A DNA stretch of 64,000 nucleotides from Typha latifolia (GCA_019914945.1 CM034111.1:3286001-3350000), one strand, 5' to 3'; numbered from the stretch's first letter, positions 12,701-25,188 are shown. Numbers and translations are program-made. Notes: generated by a model from the sequence alone, not told the origin.

Positions 12701-15700
12701 ATATAGAAAGGAGTTGCCACAGGTTCAATCTCCCATATTGACACACGGGTCCTTCGCTCAGTCACAGTTGATTCATCCCAGCCAACCTAAGAATTGCCAA
12801 GATTAGACAAGTGCAGAAGCATCTATAATAGTATATACTGAGTTCAAGAAATAAGTGTATGTAGGTATGATTCAAAAGAATCTGTGAGAATTAATTTTCG
12901 ATTAAAAGGTTAGAAAGATCGCACTACTGTTACCCAGTTCAAATGCCTGACTTAAGCGGATAAGCAGAACAGAAGTCAACTTAATAAATTACTGGTATAA
13001 CACAGCTAAGTACCATTGCAGGCACATGAGCTATTAAGCATTGGCTAACCTGCAGGTTACGCCACTGCGAGTTCTTCCAGCGCAGAGGATCCAAGTCGCT
13101 TATGCCAGTAATTGTGCCCATATATCTGCGGACCCCTGAGTCCTCAGTCTCAAACAACATCCTGAACCGCATGCCAAGAGACACTTGTGTGTACAAAGCC
13201 TTATTATACTTGGCTAGTGGAATGATGAACTCCGAAGGACATGCTCTAAGTGACCAACAGTCCACTTCAGTACTACACCAAATTGCTAATTAAATATGAA
13301 TGTGATAAAGTCAGCAGAAACATATATTACCTTGGATTGTAAAATATAGTAAATGGACTGTTATTTGCGGCAGCATGAGCTGCAGCAGCAAGAATTCCAA
13401 TATGCATGCTATCACTCGATAAAACTGAAGATGATAAAGCAGGTTGTTGTCTATTAGCACGCCTAATACCCAAGAGAAGCTGTGACTTGTCATCTCTGAA
13501 GAAAAAAATAATATGATTTTACAAGTCAGATGTGATACTATGAACATTAACTTTTAAGGTTAAATCTTCCCAGCCCACCTAATGAAAAGGACAGAGTCAC
13601 CCGCTAAAAGCCTTTTTGTGCTAACAAACACACTCCATCCGGTCGTTAAAAGATGTCTTTTTGGTTGGCCTGCACATTTGGTTATGGATGAGAAAGTCAG
13701 TGAATCATAGTTTATATAATATTGTCACCCAAACAAATGAACTCAAGGCGACTGATTAGAAATACTATAAACCATAACAGAAGTTCTCCTAACAACAACA
13801 TAAGGGATACATGAATCAAGTGACAGCAAAGAAGGAAAACATACAGCTGGATAGATATAACGTGTAAACATTTTTAAGTAGCTGAAGATTCACTAGCTTA
13901 TAAATACAGGGTGTCAATTAGGGGAACAATTCTTTTAACCACAAGCTCTACCTGTGCATCACAGGAAGAGCACAATCTGCATCTTGCCTTTCAATAAGTA
14001 GAATCCAAGAGAACACCCTTTGTATTAATGAAGCAGTTCGCATACAAAGAAGTTTTACAGCTTGAAAATAAGTTTGTTGGATCACGTTTTGTTACATTTT
14101 GATATAACAAGATAGATTACCTCAAGGATAGAGAACTGAACATATTTGTAGGGACCAGAACTTCTAAAAACATTATAGAGCCAGAAAAGAAAGGAATCTG
14201 TTGATGGAAGTTACAAAGTGTTTGATGAAAACAAAAGGCAGTTCTGCTTGTCTCTTTGCATGTCTGAAGCTGAATTCTCTTTGCATGTTTAAAGTTGATC
14301 AGCCACTGACTAGTAAATGATAATGCTTGCAATACATACTCGCACAAAAGCATCTCAGAATGGTTCTAACATATTAGACTATCTGAGGGCAAAAAGTGTT
14401 ACTAATAAGGACTTGAGTCAGAGAAAGAATTAAAGACACTAGTAAATGAAAATGCTTGCAATACATACTCGCACAAAAGCATCTCATAATGGTTCTAACA
14501 TATTAGACTATCTGAGGGCAAAAAGTTTACTAATAAGGACTTGAGTCAGAGAAAGAATTAAAGACGAAAGTTTTCTCATTGCCACCCACATAGTGTTGAA
14601 TTAATATTTAATGACTAATTGAGAGAAGAGCGACTATTAGAGTATTAGATCTGTTTTAAACCAATTACGATCCGAATAAATGCAGGAAGATCAAAAAACA
14701 TAATGACATTCAGAAAAGTTCATTGTTAGATGTATATGTTGACCTCATACCTCGATAGATATGTCGGAATGTCCATGAAGTATCATGCAAATCCTTGGCT
14801 GCCAATTCTTGAGCTGGTGGTTGCATCGTAAAATCCTATTGAATGTGATATTGTTGTAAGAAAATTATTGCTACATTTTACAGCTTTTGATTCATTAACA
14901 TATTGTGACATCCTGAAGAAACTGGACATACTAGTGGTGGAAATATCTTTTCAGCTGCACGACGGGGTACTGAAAATCCACCATGAGTACTTGTATCGCT
15001 CGCTGTAAGTGTTTTGCAGAAGAATTCTGTTGGTTGTTTGTTTTGTTTGAGGCCCATTTCGGATGCCAGCATTGCCTCTCTGTCATACTACACCAGCCTT
15101 GTCTTAATAAACGAACTTCCATGAAGAAAAGAGGACAGGGAAAAAAAAAAGTATTTGAGTCAAATGAAATACTTTATTAACAGGCTGAAGAGTCATTTGA
15201 GCATAAACTTCATCTGTTTCAGCATCTGCCTGGTTACAGAACATTCATTAATAGATTTCCTCTGCCAAAAGCATTTAAATCAATGATATAAAAAAAAAAA
15301 ACAGGAACTCTTTTCAGAGGCATACATGCAAGGTGATGCTATGAAGCACGCATATCAGCTTAGAAGGTAGTGAAGGGTAATTTGGAATGCTATCCATCTG
15401 TTTATTCATAGAGGCTGCCACCTGACATAGCCATTGAGAGAAGAAAAGGAACTCTGAGAAATAACTCGCACGGAAATTATTTCACTTTAAGCTATACCAG
15501 ATAGGGATGTCACACCTGCTCACTATGACCTTGAGGAAAGTAGACCACAAGGCTGCCCATTGGTGGCACCGACACCAACGGCCCAGCACAAGCATGCCAT
15601 AACTCTGAATTGATGCTTTTGTTTTCTCCTGCTGTACAAAGTAAACTTAAGTAAGATTGACAAGGCAGACATCAAATGACTCCAACCATGAAATTCTCAT

Positions 15701-16280
15701 CTATGAGGAAATAAGAATTGAGATTACAGAATTAAGCAACGAAACACAGCACTAAGTACCTGGTAGGTAATCATCTGGCATAACTCAGTCCATAAAAGGA
15801 ATCATAAGTTTAAACATATGGGTAATGGGTATGCCTTTAAACTTTAGACTAGAAAGATCTCAGTTGGTATGGATTAGGACTCAATTTCTGGTTGGTATCT
15901 CTTGATTCATAAAAGAACTGTTACATACTGATCTCTCTGCAATTTACCATTAATCCCGAATCAGATGAACAAACTTGCTACAATTTCATGATTTTAAAAT
16001 CTTGACTCCATTTGTGTTAACACAATGAGATTTTTAGAGCCTCTCAAAAGCGCACGTAGGCAAATTAGACTTGAAAAAAGAACAACAAAAGAACCATAAA
16101 TTCCACATAGAAGCATTTAAGATTGCAAATTTGGTAATCGCCCATCATACTAAAATAGCATTAGCTTGCCCAAATCATGACCAAAAACCAAAAAAAAAAT
16201 GACACGAAAGAAAAAGAACAAATATCAAATAACTCACCTTCAACCTGACATGGCGTCACATTTGATCCTGGAGCCTTCAT
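9774..16280 (-). CDS. ARF19: Auxin response factor, ARF7/ARF19 clade (activator)
   Basis: Thirteen exons on the minus strand (16280-16238, 15628-15516, 15421-15326, 15229-15173, 15087-14932, 14835-14751, 13669-13579, 13495-13331, 13245-13050, 12786-12648, 12281-10603, 10236-10046, 9954-9774) join to 3192 nt, 1063 aa, in frame throughout. Domains in order: N-terminal flank with [14 protein letters not shown]3 DNA-binding domain (about 125-230, with [20 protein letters not shown]) that binds TGTCNN auxin elements; ARF/dimerisation domain (to about 360, with [20 protein letters not shown]); a long Gln-rich middle region (about 470-760), the mark of transcriptional activators; and a C-terminal PB1 domain (from about 941) with the acidic [17 protein letters not shown] motif that binds Aux/IAA repressors. 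[13 protein letters not shown] and the PB1 sequence place it with ARF7/ARF19, known for lateral-root and tropic auxin responses. Which member it is cannot be told. Exon 11 alone (1679 nt) encodes the middle region. Confidence 0.95.
14310..14566. repeat. Near-identical tandem duplication in ARF intron 6
   Basis: Two adjacent copies of about 129 and 128 bp (14310-14438, 14439-14566) share ATGCTTGCAATACATACTCG and nearly all other positions, with only a few substitutions and a one-base gap. They lie inside the intron between ARF exons 6 and 7. The high identity indicates a recent event. Confidence 0.93.
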
Positions 16281-16594
16281 TTAAGCAGCTCCTACCGGCT
16301 ACCACACACTCTCTTCCGATCCAAAATGCCCTAAGGAAATGAAATCTTCGTCCTTTCCTCCACTCTCTTCCCTCTCCTTTTATAAGTAATAAAGCTCCTC
16401 CCTTTCCCACTCCTCCCTTTTAAATATCACGCCGAGATCCTTAAAAAATTCTTATCAACTCGCTTCACAAAAAGCAATCAACCTGTTCTCCTTCACCTTT
16501 CCCCGTGCCAAGAAGCTTCAGCTGCAAGAATATCCCGAGTATACTATTCCACTCAACACCTCACCTCCCATTCGCGTCCAACGAAACCTTAACC

Positions 16595-16984
16595 CTAATC
16601 TAGGCATCTGAGCTCGAACCCGGGATCCCCGCCGGCGGCAAAGCCAAGCCGGAATACTTCACCGTAATCCCCACTACTAGACGAAATACCACGTCGAAAT
16701 AGGCCGGAACGAAGCCGGAGCTCCGGCGGAGTTCTTCCTTCCACCGCTAGCGACTGCTGGATGCCCACCAGATCTAGAGCAGAGGCGACAGAGACGACCT
16801 CTAAGTATTCCGGCGACGGAGGTGGCCTCGGCGAAGTCGCCGAGGAATCAAGAAGACAGCGTGGATTGGGTGGGTTGGTATTTGGCGCTTCTTCTTCTCC
16901 TCCTCTTCCTTTCTTCTTCGTCTTCTCGGCTACGGGGGACCGACATGGAAGGGACCGAGGCGGGTTAAAATAAAACGGAACCAT
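16595..16984 (-). promoter_or_regulatory. Candidate upstream ORF in the ARF leader
   Basis: An open frame of 129 codons begins at ATG 16984 and ends at 16595, about 315 bases before the ARF start codon, in GC-rich sequence that looks like the 5' leader. ARF messenger RNAs often have long leaders with uORFs that lower translation. The encoded peptide resembles no known domain. Whether it is transcribed with the ARF depends on a transcription start I cannot locate. Chance openness in GC-rich DNA is a real alternative. Confidence 0.35.
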
Positions 16985-17639
16985 CGCCTTCCTCTCCACG
17001 AGAGAGCAATTAAAAATTGGACGACATTTAATAGTGTTATTACTCTTTTCATTTTATTTTTCTTTCGTCATTTGTTTATTACAGTTTACACCCTGTCCTT
17101 TTTCACTATTTTAATTCGATCCCTTAATTCTCAATTAGGATCTCATCTATTCTAGAAAAAAAAAGCATCGAATTTAAAAGTGAGAAAATAGGGCGTAAAT
17201 TAATATAATCATTGGGTGTGAAATTTTAAAAAAAAAAAAAAAAAAAAAGGTCCTATTTCTACTCTTTCTTATTCTTGAAGTGATGCTGTTTATTTAAGTT
17301 GGTAATATTCGGCCGAAGAAAGCGCACCGACCCACGTGGTGTTTGAATGATCTGATGGTAAAGCTTTCCCACGAAAATGCCACTAGCTTTCTTTCCTCAA
17401 TAAATATTTTTATTTTCTTTTATTATATTCATACATTCTAACTCTTAACTCGTAAAAGGTCGAGTATTCATGTCATGGTTCTAGAGACGAGACGCTACAT
17501 CAGCAAATATTTCTCAAGTATTAGAAAGGCGTTAAATTCGAATCTTGTAATGTAAAATAGAATGGCTTTGAAAAGAATTTTTATATATATATATATATTG
17601 GTAAAATAATTTGTTTCTTATTTCCCAGATAGTCCCCGC

Positions 17640-17940
17640 CAAAGTTCCGGCGTGACAGAAGGGGGGGGGGGACCGCACCGCGCCAGCTGCCAACGGACCC
17701 CACGTGGCATCGGCAGCTTCTGCGATTCCGCTGTTACAACGGCGGCTTTATCGTGTTCCGTTCTCTCGCTCTCTCTCGTCGTCGTTGACACGAAGGCGTG
17801 GCGGAGATCGTAATTAAAGGGAACGGCCAGGGGCTTTTACCGCACGTCGGGTTGCGGCGTGCGGCAGTTGGCCTCGTAACTCGCGCACAAAGTTTTACGC
17901 CACGGCGCGCCCTCTTTATTCCTGCCGGGAGTAGTAGTCC
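17640..17940. promoter_or_regulatory. Isolated CpG-rich patch with G-box
   Basis: Between AT-rich flanks lies a short GC-rich patch with a G run (about 17661-17671), CCCCACGTGG (perfect CACGTG G-box core) and many CpG dinucleotides. A second CCCACGTGG lies at about 17325. No ORF longer than background accompanies it. It may be a distal element of the ARF promoter, about 1.4-1.7 kb before its ATG, or a remnant of another promoter. Confidence 0.35.
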
Positions 17941-20211
17941 GTTTTAAACATATAATACGGCGCAGATTATAATAATTTTGATTTACGCTTAATCGAATAT
18001 CTTACTAGAAAGATAAAAAATAAAAATATAAAGAAAAGGTTTCTAGTTTTGTGTTTAGTTATTTATTTTAGTTATAATTTATGTCGTTGTGAAGATATGA
18101 AAAAAATATATAAGTTTGAAATAACATAGTCATCCCACATAACCAACTGGGCTAATAATTGAAAAAAGAAAAATATCATATCTTTTTCAAATTTTACTTT
18201 AAAATATTTTTTTTGGCATTTCTGTTTAAAAGTAAAATGCTAAATTTATGAGTGATTTATGTGAGGCTATAGTTCTACAAACTTATTTTGGTATTAAATT
18301 TGAAGTGTGATCTATTTCGATAAATAAAATATAAAATAAATAAAAATGTTAAAATGTATACATGCAAAATAAATCTTTTTATTAACTCCCAGAGATTTGG
18401 AAGAGAGTAAATGATGTCGACTATAAGATTGTAAATTTTGATTAAAGAAGCCAATATTTTTTAATCACTTATGTGGTGTTTGGTTCCTATATAAGATATA
18501 CTTATTCATGAATTATGAACATGCACTTACCCATATTTTGATAAAACTTTATATAAGGTAAGCCGCGTCACAAGTTATCCACAAAATCTTATCAGATGTA
18601 GAAGATGTGATAAAGTTATGCACGTTTTCTAAGCAAGATTTTTAGTATAATTAACATACTTATACATAGTTAGTAATCAAACACAAATTATTGCATAAAC
18701 TTATTCAATATAATAATTACATTTTATAATAAAAATAATAGAATACGAATAAAATTATAGATGTATTTAATTTACGTTTAAGAGATATATATAAAATTAT
18801 CCTTAAAAAGCTTTATGCACGAATCAAACGAGGCTTTAGAATTACTTAGAATCGAAGACACCTGTCTAAAATGTGGTCTGTTTATGAAACTATTTTAATT
18901 TTGATATTTGATTGTAGAAAATATTTTTTTTTAAATACTTCTTTATCTACAAAAGATAGCTGTATTTGTTACCAAAGAGAGAGTAATCTTATTAAAGTTA
19001 ATTTTATCTGAGTTCTAAAATTATTAGCGAAATAGGCGATTTATAGGTTATTTAGAGGCATAAGTGTGACCACACTACTCACACATTATAACCTGAGAGC
19101 ACCTAAAAATTTTAAAATTATACAATTACCAAGATTAATGTAAGCAGTACCAATATTTACTATGTATCGGAGATTGTGGAGCCTGAAATAGGTTAAATTT
19201 GTTATACCAAGGCATTGAGAGAAGAGCATTTTAGCTTTGAGAGCCTCACAAATTAATGTGAGAAACTATAAACTTAAACTGTTCACTGATCCTTAAATAT
19301 TCTATGAGTACTTCTATGCTCAAATTATAATAAATTTTTTGCTGTTTGACTAATTAAATATAACCATCAAAACTGTTCACTATGAACGACTCTAACAAGT
19401 TCTATCTGGGTGTGGTAGAGATTTTCTTTTATTGTTTTCTAAGAGAAAGATATTAGGATTAGAGCAACTAATCCTTATATCTAGCTGAAATTATTTTCTT
19501 CTATCTTTGTCATTGTTATGACTTTAAAAGGTAGTTAAGAGTCAAAGAGAGGGCGAAAGAGAGCAAAGAAGTTGCCAGCATCTGACTACCAATCTTCCCA
19601 TGTGTTCTAAGTTGTAAGATGCTGTGAGATATACTTTGTCTCATATTATACCTACAACTATGCTTACTTAAAATAAAGCAATGGAACCCTGGTGAAATCT
19701 TTTAATCTCTTTGGTTTCCTTGATAGAGATCACAGATTATAATTTTTTCATAGACAGATAGTTTGAATTTATTATGACTTGTTTCTTAAGAGAGTTATGT
19801 TACTTGTTTAATTTATATGAATAGCAAGAAGGTTAATATATACTTGATGAGCATTAAAGAAAAAATGCATACGAAGTTACAAAGTAGCTAGGGAGAAACA
19901 AGAATCTCATCTTATAGTACTCTTGGGAGACAGTATATTTCTCATGCATGGTACTTTGATTTCTAAGGCACACCTAATTATAAGGACTTCTTGGGATCCA
20001 GCTGACTTGATATTAAACTAAGATACATTTAACTATATATACCTAATAGTAGGTGGCTCTTGGATTCTCATGAAAGTATATCTTTTACTCGTTTACAAAA
20101 GAACTACAATGAGACTGTTGAGGATATGGTTGAATATTATAGCTCGATCATGTTGTATGAATATAATCTAAAATACTCTTTTGCAAAAATAATTTATGAT
20201 ATTATTCTATC

Positions 20212-20216
<5 letters not shown>

Positions 20217-20284
<68 letters not shown>
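20217..20284. repeat. Compound microsatellite (CT)n(AT)n
   Basis: About 24 CT units run directly into about 10 AT units. The boundary between the two motifs is clean. It is non-coding and likely to be length-variable. Confidence 0.97.
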
Positions 20285-21177
20285 CTTCTTCTAAAGAAAG
20301 AGAAGGCATGCACACGAGTGAAGTGACACCCCAGGCATAAATGAAGCAATGCCGTGGGTCCCAAAAATGTGACTGAACCAGTGATCTGATCAGAATGGCT
20401 GGGCCCCACTAGACAACACAACAAGGGCCTTGCGTCTTTTTGTCTGGTCTCCTACTTGCGTCCGTCGATAAAATTAGGCCGACGTGTCATGGGGGGGCGT
20501 TGAGCCAATTAACTTCTTCCCAGTGTATGGGACCCGCCAGACATGTGGCAGATCCTCACTTAGTGGTTGGTGCGGGGCTGCCTCTTAATTCTAGTGGACC
20601 TACAACTTGACCCACGGCATGGAACCCAAGGTTTATATTAGAGAGTTAATATATATTTTCAAACTAAATGACTATATATATTGTTTAAATAATAAACAGG
20701 CTTGGATTGCTTTTAGCTAGCTAGTAAATCTTATATGTACTTTATTTATTTTTGTCATGTTGGAATAACTAAATAATTGTCCTTAGAAATTCAACCTAAA
20801 GAACAAAATGTACTTGAATTTGAGATTTTTTTTAGAAATTAGCCCTACCAAATTTTTTTGTTTACATTATCTGATACAAACTTAAATATAAAACTAGGTA
20901 TATATCAGCCATTTATATTTGGCATTAGTTAAAGTAAAAGAAAAAATTTATATAAAATTTCTCCCACAAGACTTACCAATTTTTTAAATAGTTTTAAATA
21001 CTTTTCACAAAGTGAACAACACTGTATTTGAATTAGATAAACACAAGCTATTCACCAAACATTCAATCTAGTACATATCCAAACTTTTGGCAAAATAATT
21101 ACAATTAATCTATGACCAAAGAGGTCATATGATCGACTCCAACTCTAAATAATTATTGTGGAGAAAATTATTTGGTA

Positions 21178-21335
21178 GTCAGTGGTGGCTTAGCTCAATG
21201 ACTTAGCTTAGCGTTGCGGTTAGCTTGGAGGAGACGCACACTGCTTGAACTCTAAACTAGGCGGTTTAGTATATTGGCTAAAGCTTGATTGAGCCTTAGT
21301 GATTAGCCTTCCGGCTCTTGAATAAAAAAAACATT
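21178..21335 (+). repeat. SINE-like repeat
   Basis: GGCTTAGCTCAATGACTTAG resembles a tRNA A-box, and GCTTGAACTC about 50 bases further resembles a B-box. The segment ends in TGAATAAAAAAAAC, an A-rich tail. Spacing is longer than in a normal tRNA and no target-site duplication was found, so the assignment is tentative. Confidence 0.33.
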
Positions 21336-22249
21336 AATCTATTCTCTCTTATAGAAGCTATTGGGCCAAAAAATAGAATAGAAGATGGGCTAATTTAAAA
21401 AGCTTGTTTATCTGTTTATCTGTTTGGGCCCAGTATGGCCTGCCTTGGATGTTTAAAGCCTTTCTACTTTGATCTATATATCTTAAGGCCTTTCCTAACT
21501 ACTAACTCTAATTGAAATAATTTAATGAGAGAGAGAGAGAGAGAGGACATTTACTACTTTCTTGTTGGGTACGTTAAAATTTAATGCCTATGAGCTTTCA
21601 TTTGGATCTCTTTTGGGGTTCTAATTTATGTCCAAATTGAATGTTATGTTACATTTGTTTTGAAAGACCAAAAATACCCTTTTGATTTAGAATAATCAGT
21701 TGGAAAGATAGATTATTTTGTGAAAATCTTTTAGTTTTATACTTCTATCATCTCAAGTTTCTCTTTGGACGTTTTTTAAATCTTCTAAAAAGATGAAATA
21801 TAAAAGGTAAGAACATCATAAATTTAACAATTTTAAATAGAAAATTATTATATATAGGCCCGCCTATTATTTAGTATTTTGTTTATCAAATATACGATAG
21901 TAAAACAATATGGGTTACTTGTGTGGAAAGATTAAATAAATTTTTCTTTCTTTATTATTTCACTTTGTAGAACTACAATAATTTATTATTTACAAAATTT
22001 AATTGGTCACACTAATCGAATTGTGGAAAATATTTACCTTCACCAAAATTCTAATCTTTACAGGTGTCAATAGAACCGACTTTGATGACAAATTAGTTCC
22101 TTCAAAAGCAGTTTGATATATTTATACAATTTTTTTTTTTAAAAAAACTCACCTATTCCTTCAATAATAAGTTTAAAAATAAATTGATTATCCAAAATAG
22201 TTATTTTAACGATCACTAATTAAAAATGACTATGATAGCGACACACTTT

Positions 22250-22870
22250 AGTCAAAAGCAGTGTGGCATTTTCGTTTCTGAACTTTTTGGAAAGTCATAC
22301 ATGTTACTTACCGAGTTTGAAAAATAAATTTTGTCATAGTAAAAATTACCTGTTAACAAAAAATATTAACAATATTTTTTTTGTGTGCAAAAGTAGTGAG
22401 CATGATAATGATAATAGAGTTTTTGACCAAACTAGACTTTTTATTTTATTTTTATCAAAAAAATATAATTTAATTCACTGTAGTCGTAACAAAAAATGCT
22501 AAGCTAATCAGTATTTTTATCGTCAAGCAATTTTTCTTCTTAATTGCCGAAAAATTAAATTTAAGAAATTTTTGACCAAAGTAGACATTTTTTTTAATTT
22601 TATTTTTAATAAAAAATAGAAATTAATACACTATAGTCCAAATAAAAATGCTAAACTAATTAATATTTTTATCGTCAAGCAATTTTTTTTCCTTAAATCT
22701 TGAGTAAGTTCAGCGTTTCGGGACCAGATAAAAATGCTAAACTGATTAATATTTTTATTTAGAGATAAAATACTAATTAGTTTAGTATTTTTATTAGGAT
22801 TACAGTAAATTAAATTATATTTAGTAATAATTTTAGTAAAAATAAATTAGAACTAGTTTGGTAAAAAAAC
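22250..22870. repeat. AT-rich dispersed repeat with internal repetition
   Basis: The motif AAAATGCTAAACTAATTAAT or close variants, and TTTTTATCGTCAAGCAATTT, recur within this stretch (about 22490, 22640, 22730). A related pattern of ACTGATTAGTATTTTT-like blocks reappears at about 36830-37100 and 37440-37740, suggesting one non-autonomous repeat family. No coding capacity or clear terminal repeats are visible. Confidence 0.5.
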
Positions 22871-23567
22871 TCCGTGATTATAACCAATAAATCTGACAGA
22901 CTGACTGCTCGGCTAGCTACCCCATTATTTGTACCCACATATTTTCCACCCTTTTCTCAGTGGTTTCCTAGGAAAAACCAAAATATGGGTGGACTAGTCC
23001 TTTCCCGTTGCCGCGCACCAATAAGACCTCTTCACGTAGCCCTAGTGCCCTACCCTTCCTTCCAACCACGTGCTTTATCTGATGACCAGGGGCAGGGGAG
23101 CCCCACGTCGCCACGCCGACGGCGTCAATGTTTCCCCGTCAACTCTGCCGGAGTAAAACATCGATATAGAAAGTTTGCAGAAAACACCATGACGTTTAAG
23201 ATAATTAAAGGTTTGGGAACCACGAGATTTCGATATTTACAAATTACCCCCTTCTTCTTCGTAGTTAAGCAGCAGAGCACTAATTCGTACGGGTTGTTGA
23301 CAATGTTTGTGGAGAGTTCAGGTAGAGGGGGTTAAAAGTCGAAAGTTTCAGGGGTGGAAATGGAATTTCAGTCTAATTCTGAGGCTTAGAAACTATATCG
23401 GGGCGTGAAATCGTCCGTCAAAGTACGAGTACCGCCGGTCGGCAGAAACCCCAAACCCGAATAAAAATCCCACCTCTCCTCCTTCCTCTGTCGCTCCCCC
23501 TCACCCTCCGCCGCCCTTCCGATCTCTTTCTCTCGCGCGCTCGTTTTCTTTTCTCTTTCCATGGAAG

Positions 23568-24713
23568 ATGATGAATACCCAAACTCGAACTCCGCAACCC
23601 CATCCCCATCCCCCTCCCCTTCCCCTTCTCCTTCCCCAACCCACCCCATCACCATTGTCACTCCCTCCTCGTCCTCCGCCCCGCCGCCGCCCCACCCTCC
23701 TCCTTCCAACGGCAGCCGCCCCGGATCCGGTCGCCGTCACCGTCGCCGCCCCTCCACACCACACCCTAACCCTAGCCCTACCGATCCAGCAACCTCGCCC
23801 CTCCCCTGCCGCCGGCGGCCGCGAGGACTGCTGGAGCGAGGGTGCCACGTCAACCCTCATCGACGCGTGGGGCGAGCGGTACCTCGAGCTCAGCCGCGGC
23901 AACCTGAAGCAGAAGCACTGGCAGGAGGTCGCCGACGCCGTCACCTCACGCGACGGCTACACCAAAGCCCCCAAGACCGACGTCCAGTGTAAGAACCGGA
24001 TCGATACGCTGAAGAAGAAGTATAAGGTCGAGAAGGGCAAGGCCTCCTCTTCTTGGCCCTTCTTCCACCGCCTCGACCTCCTCCTCGGCCCCAACCACAA
24101 ATCTACCCCTCCCACCAATACCAATCCCCAACCCTCCAAGATCCCCGCCGGCGTCCCGATCCGCCCGCCCGCTAATCCCCAATTCCCGCAGCGCCATCGC
24201 AGCGGACCGAACAACCCCATCAACAAGCGGCCCCGTTCGCCGCCGTCGGTGACCTCCAAGTCGGACGAGATGTCGGCGGAGTCCTCCGAGGGGTACCCGC
24301 CCGAGACGGCGGCGAACGGGAATAAGCGGAGGAGGATGATGGAGGACGACGAAAGGGGCGAGGAGGAGGCGGAGAGGAGGATGGCGGGGATCAAGGAGCT
24401 GACAAGGGCGGTGCTAAGGTTCGGGGAGGTATACGAGAGGGTGGAGAGCTCAAAACTGCGGCAGATGATGGAGATGGAGAAGCAAAGGATGGGTTTTGCA
24501 AGGGAATTAGAACTGCAGAGGATGCAATTCTTCATGAAGACGCAGATGGAGCTTTCGCAGCTGCAGCACCACCACGGCAGGAGCCGGAGGAGGAGGGCGG
24601 GGGATGCCGGCGTTAGCAGCAACCACCACCACCACCACCACCACCACAATCACAACCACAACAACAACAATAACAGCAGCAATAGCAATGACAACAGCCA
24701 TAACAGTGGGTAG
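23568..24713 (+). CDS. Trihelix transcription factor, ASIL-like
   Basis: A single-exon frame of 381 aa. A Pro-rich N-terminus precedes the trihelix DNA-binding domain at about residues 86-175 ([20 protein letters not shown], then [14 protein letters not shown] and [19 protein letters not shown]), with the spaced tryptophans at 89, 101, 118 and 163. A basic patch (KRPRSPP, NKRRRMM) is a likely nuclear signal. A helical C-terminal region (about 280-345) is Met/Glu/Arg-rich and probably a coiled coil, and the tail has eight His followed by Asn/Ser repeats. ASIL1/ASIL2 in Arabidopsis repress embryo and seed-maturation genes in seedlings; the same role here is inference. Homologues usually start MEDDE. 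That start exists at 23561 but in another frame, so the annotated N-terminus is uncertain. The Asn/His codon repeat near the stop is likely to vary in length. It is convergent with the next gene. Confidence 0.9.
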   Translation: MMNTQTRTPQPHPHPPPLPLLLPQPTPSPLSLPPRPPPRRRPTLLLPTAAAPDPVAVTVAAPPHHTLTLALPIQQPRPSPAAGGREDCWSEGATSTLIDAWGERYLELSRGNLKQKHWQEVADAVTSRDGYTKAPKTDVQCKNRIDTLKKKYKVEKGKASSSWPFFHRLDLLLGPNHKSTPPTNTNPQPSKIPAGVPIRPPANPQFPQRHRSGPNNPINKRPRSPPSVTSKSDEMSAESSEGYPPETAANGNKRRRMMEDDERGEEEAERRMAGIKELTRAVLRFGEVYERVESSKLRQMMEMEKQRMGFARELELQRMQFFMKTQMELSQLQHHHGRSRRRRAGDAGVSSNHHHHHHHHNHNHNNNNNSSNSNDNSHNSG

Positions 24714-25188
24714 TGCTGCCCTTACCTCCTTAGGATTTGTAGCAAGATGTTGGTAAGCAATATTAGAACCTCAGCAGCTCATCATTTGTAGAACATCTAG
24801 CTGTGTCTCTAGTTATCTATAAAAGTGCTCCAGTGGGGGCAGAATCTGATTTCTTTGATGTCATGGTGTGTTGATGATCTTTTCCCTGTGAATGGTTTCT
24901 TCTCTAGTATCTGAATAAAGATTCAATAGTATGCAAGAACAAGAGCATTAATTTATCCTAATAGAAAGTTCCATATAGATAATACTTAAAGTTTAGTTGT
25001 CACACACACACACACCAGTTTATAACATTATTAAACAGACAACAACATACTGAGACATGGGCCGGTATATCTCGGAGATAAGACCCATGTTTGTAAACAG
25101 AAACTATAGTCTGGAATGGAGATGCAGCAGAAGTCTGGAAATGAAAATGCATATGCAATATAGATAGGTAATAGCTATTAATTAGATA
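24714..25188. other. Convergent 3' gap
   Basis: This contains 3' untranslated sequence of the trihelix gene (GAATAAAGA polyadenylation-like signal at about 24914) and of the opposing gene, plus a short CA repeat near 25000. Nothing else is seen. Confidence 0.55.

Larger units (their letters stand above)
17000..23560. other. Divergent gap between ARF and trihelix genes
   Basis: No supported gene. It contains the ARF promoter side, an A homopolymer (about 17227-17248), a GC-rich patch with a CACGTG G-box (about 17640-17940), a (CT)n(AT)n microsatellite, a promoter-like patch with GACGTGTC (about 20330-20640), a SINE-like repeat, an AT-rich repeat family (about 22250-22870) and the proximal promoter of the trihelix gene from about 22900. 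The rest is AT-rich sequence with nothing recognisable. Confidence 0.55.

Noticed and set aside
23386..24649. Long minus-strand and alternative-frame ORFs over the trihelix gene
   Set aside because: They arise from GC-rich, codon-repeat sequence; the products are low complexity (poly-Val, poly-Trp, Gly/Arg) and the trihelix frame explains the locus.
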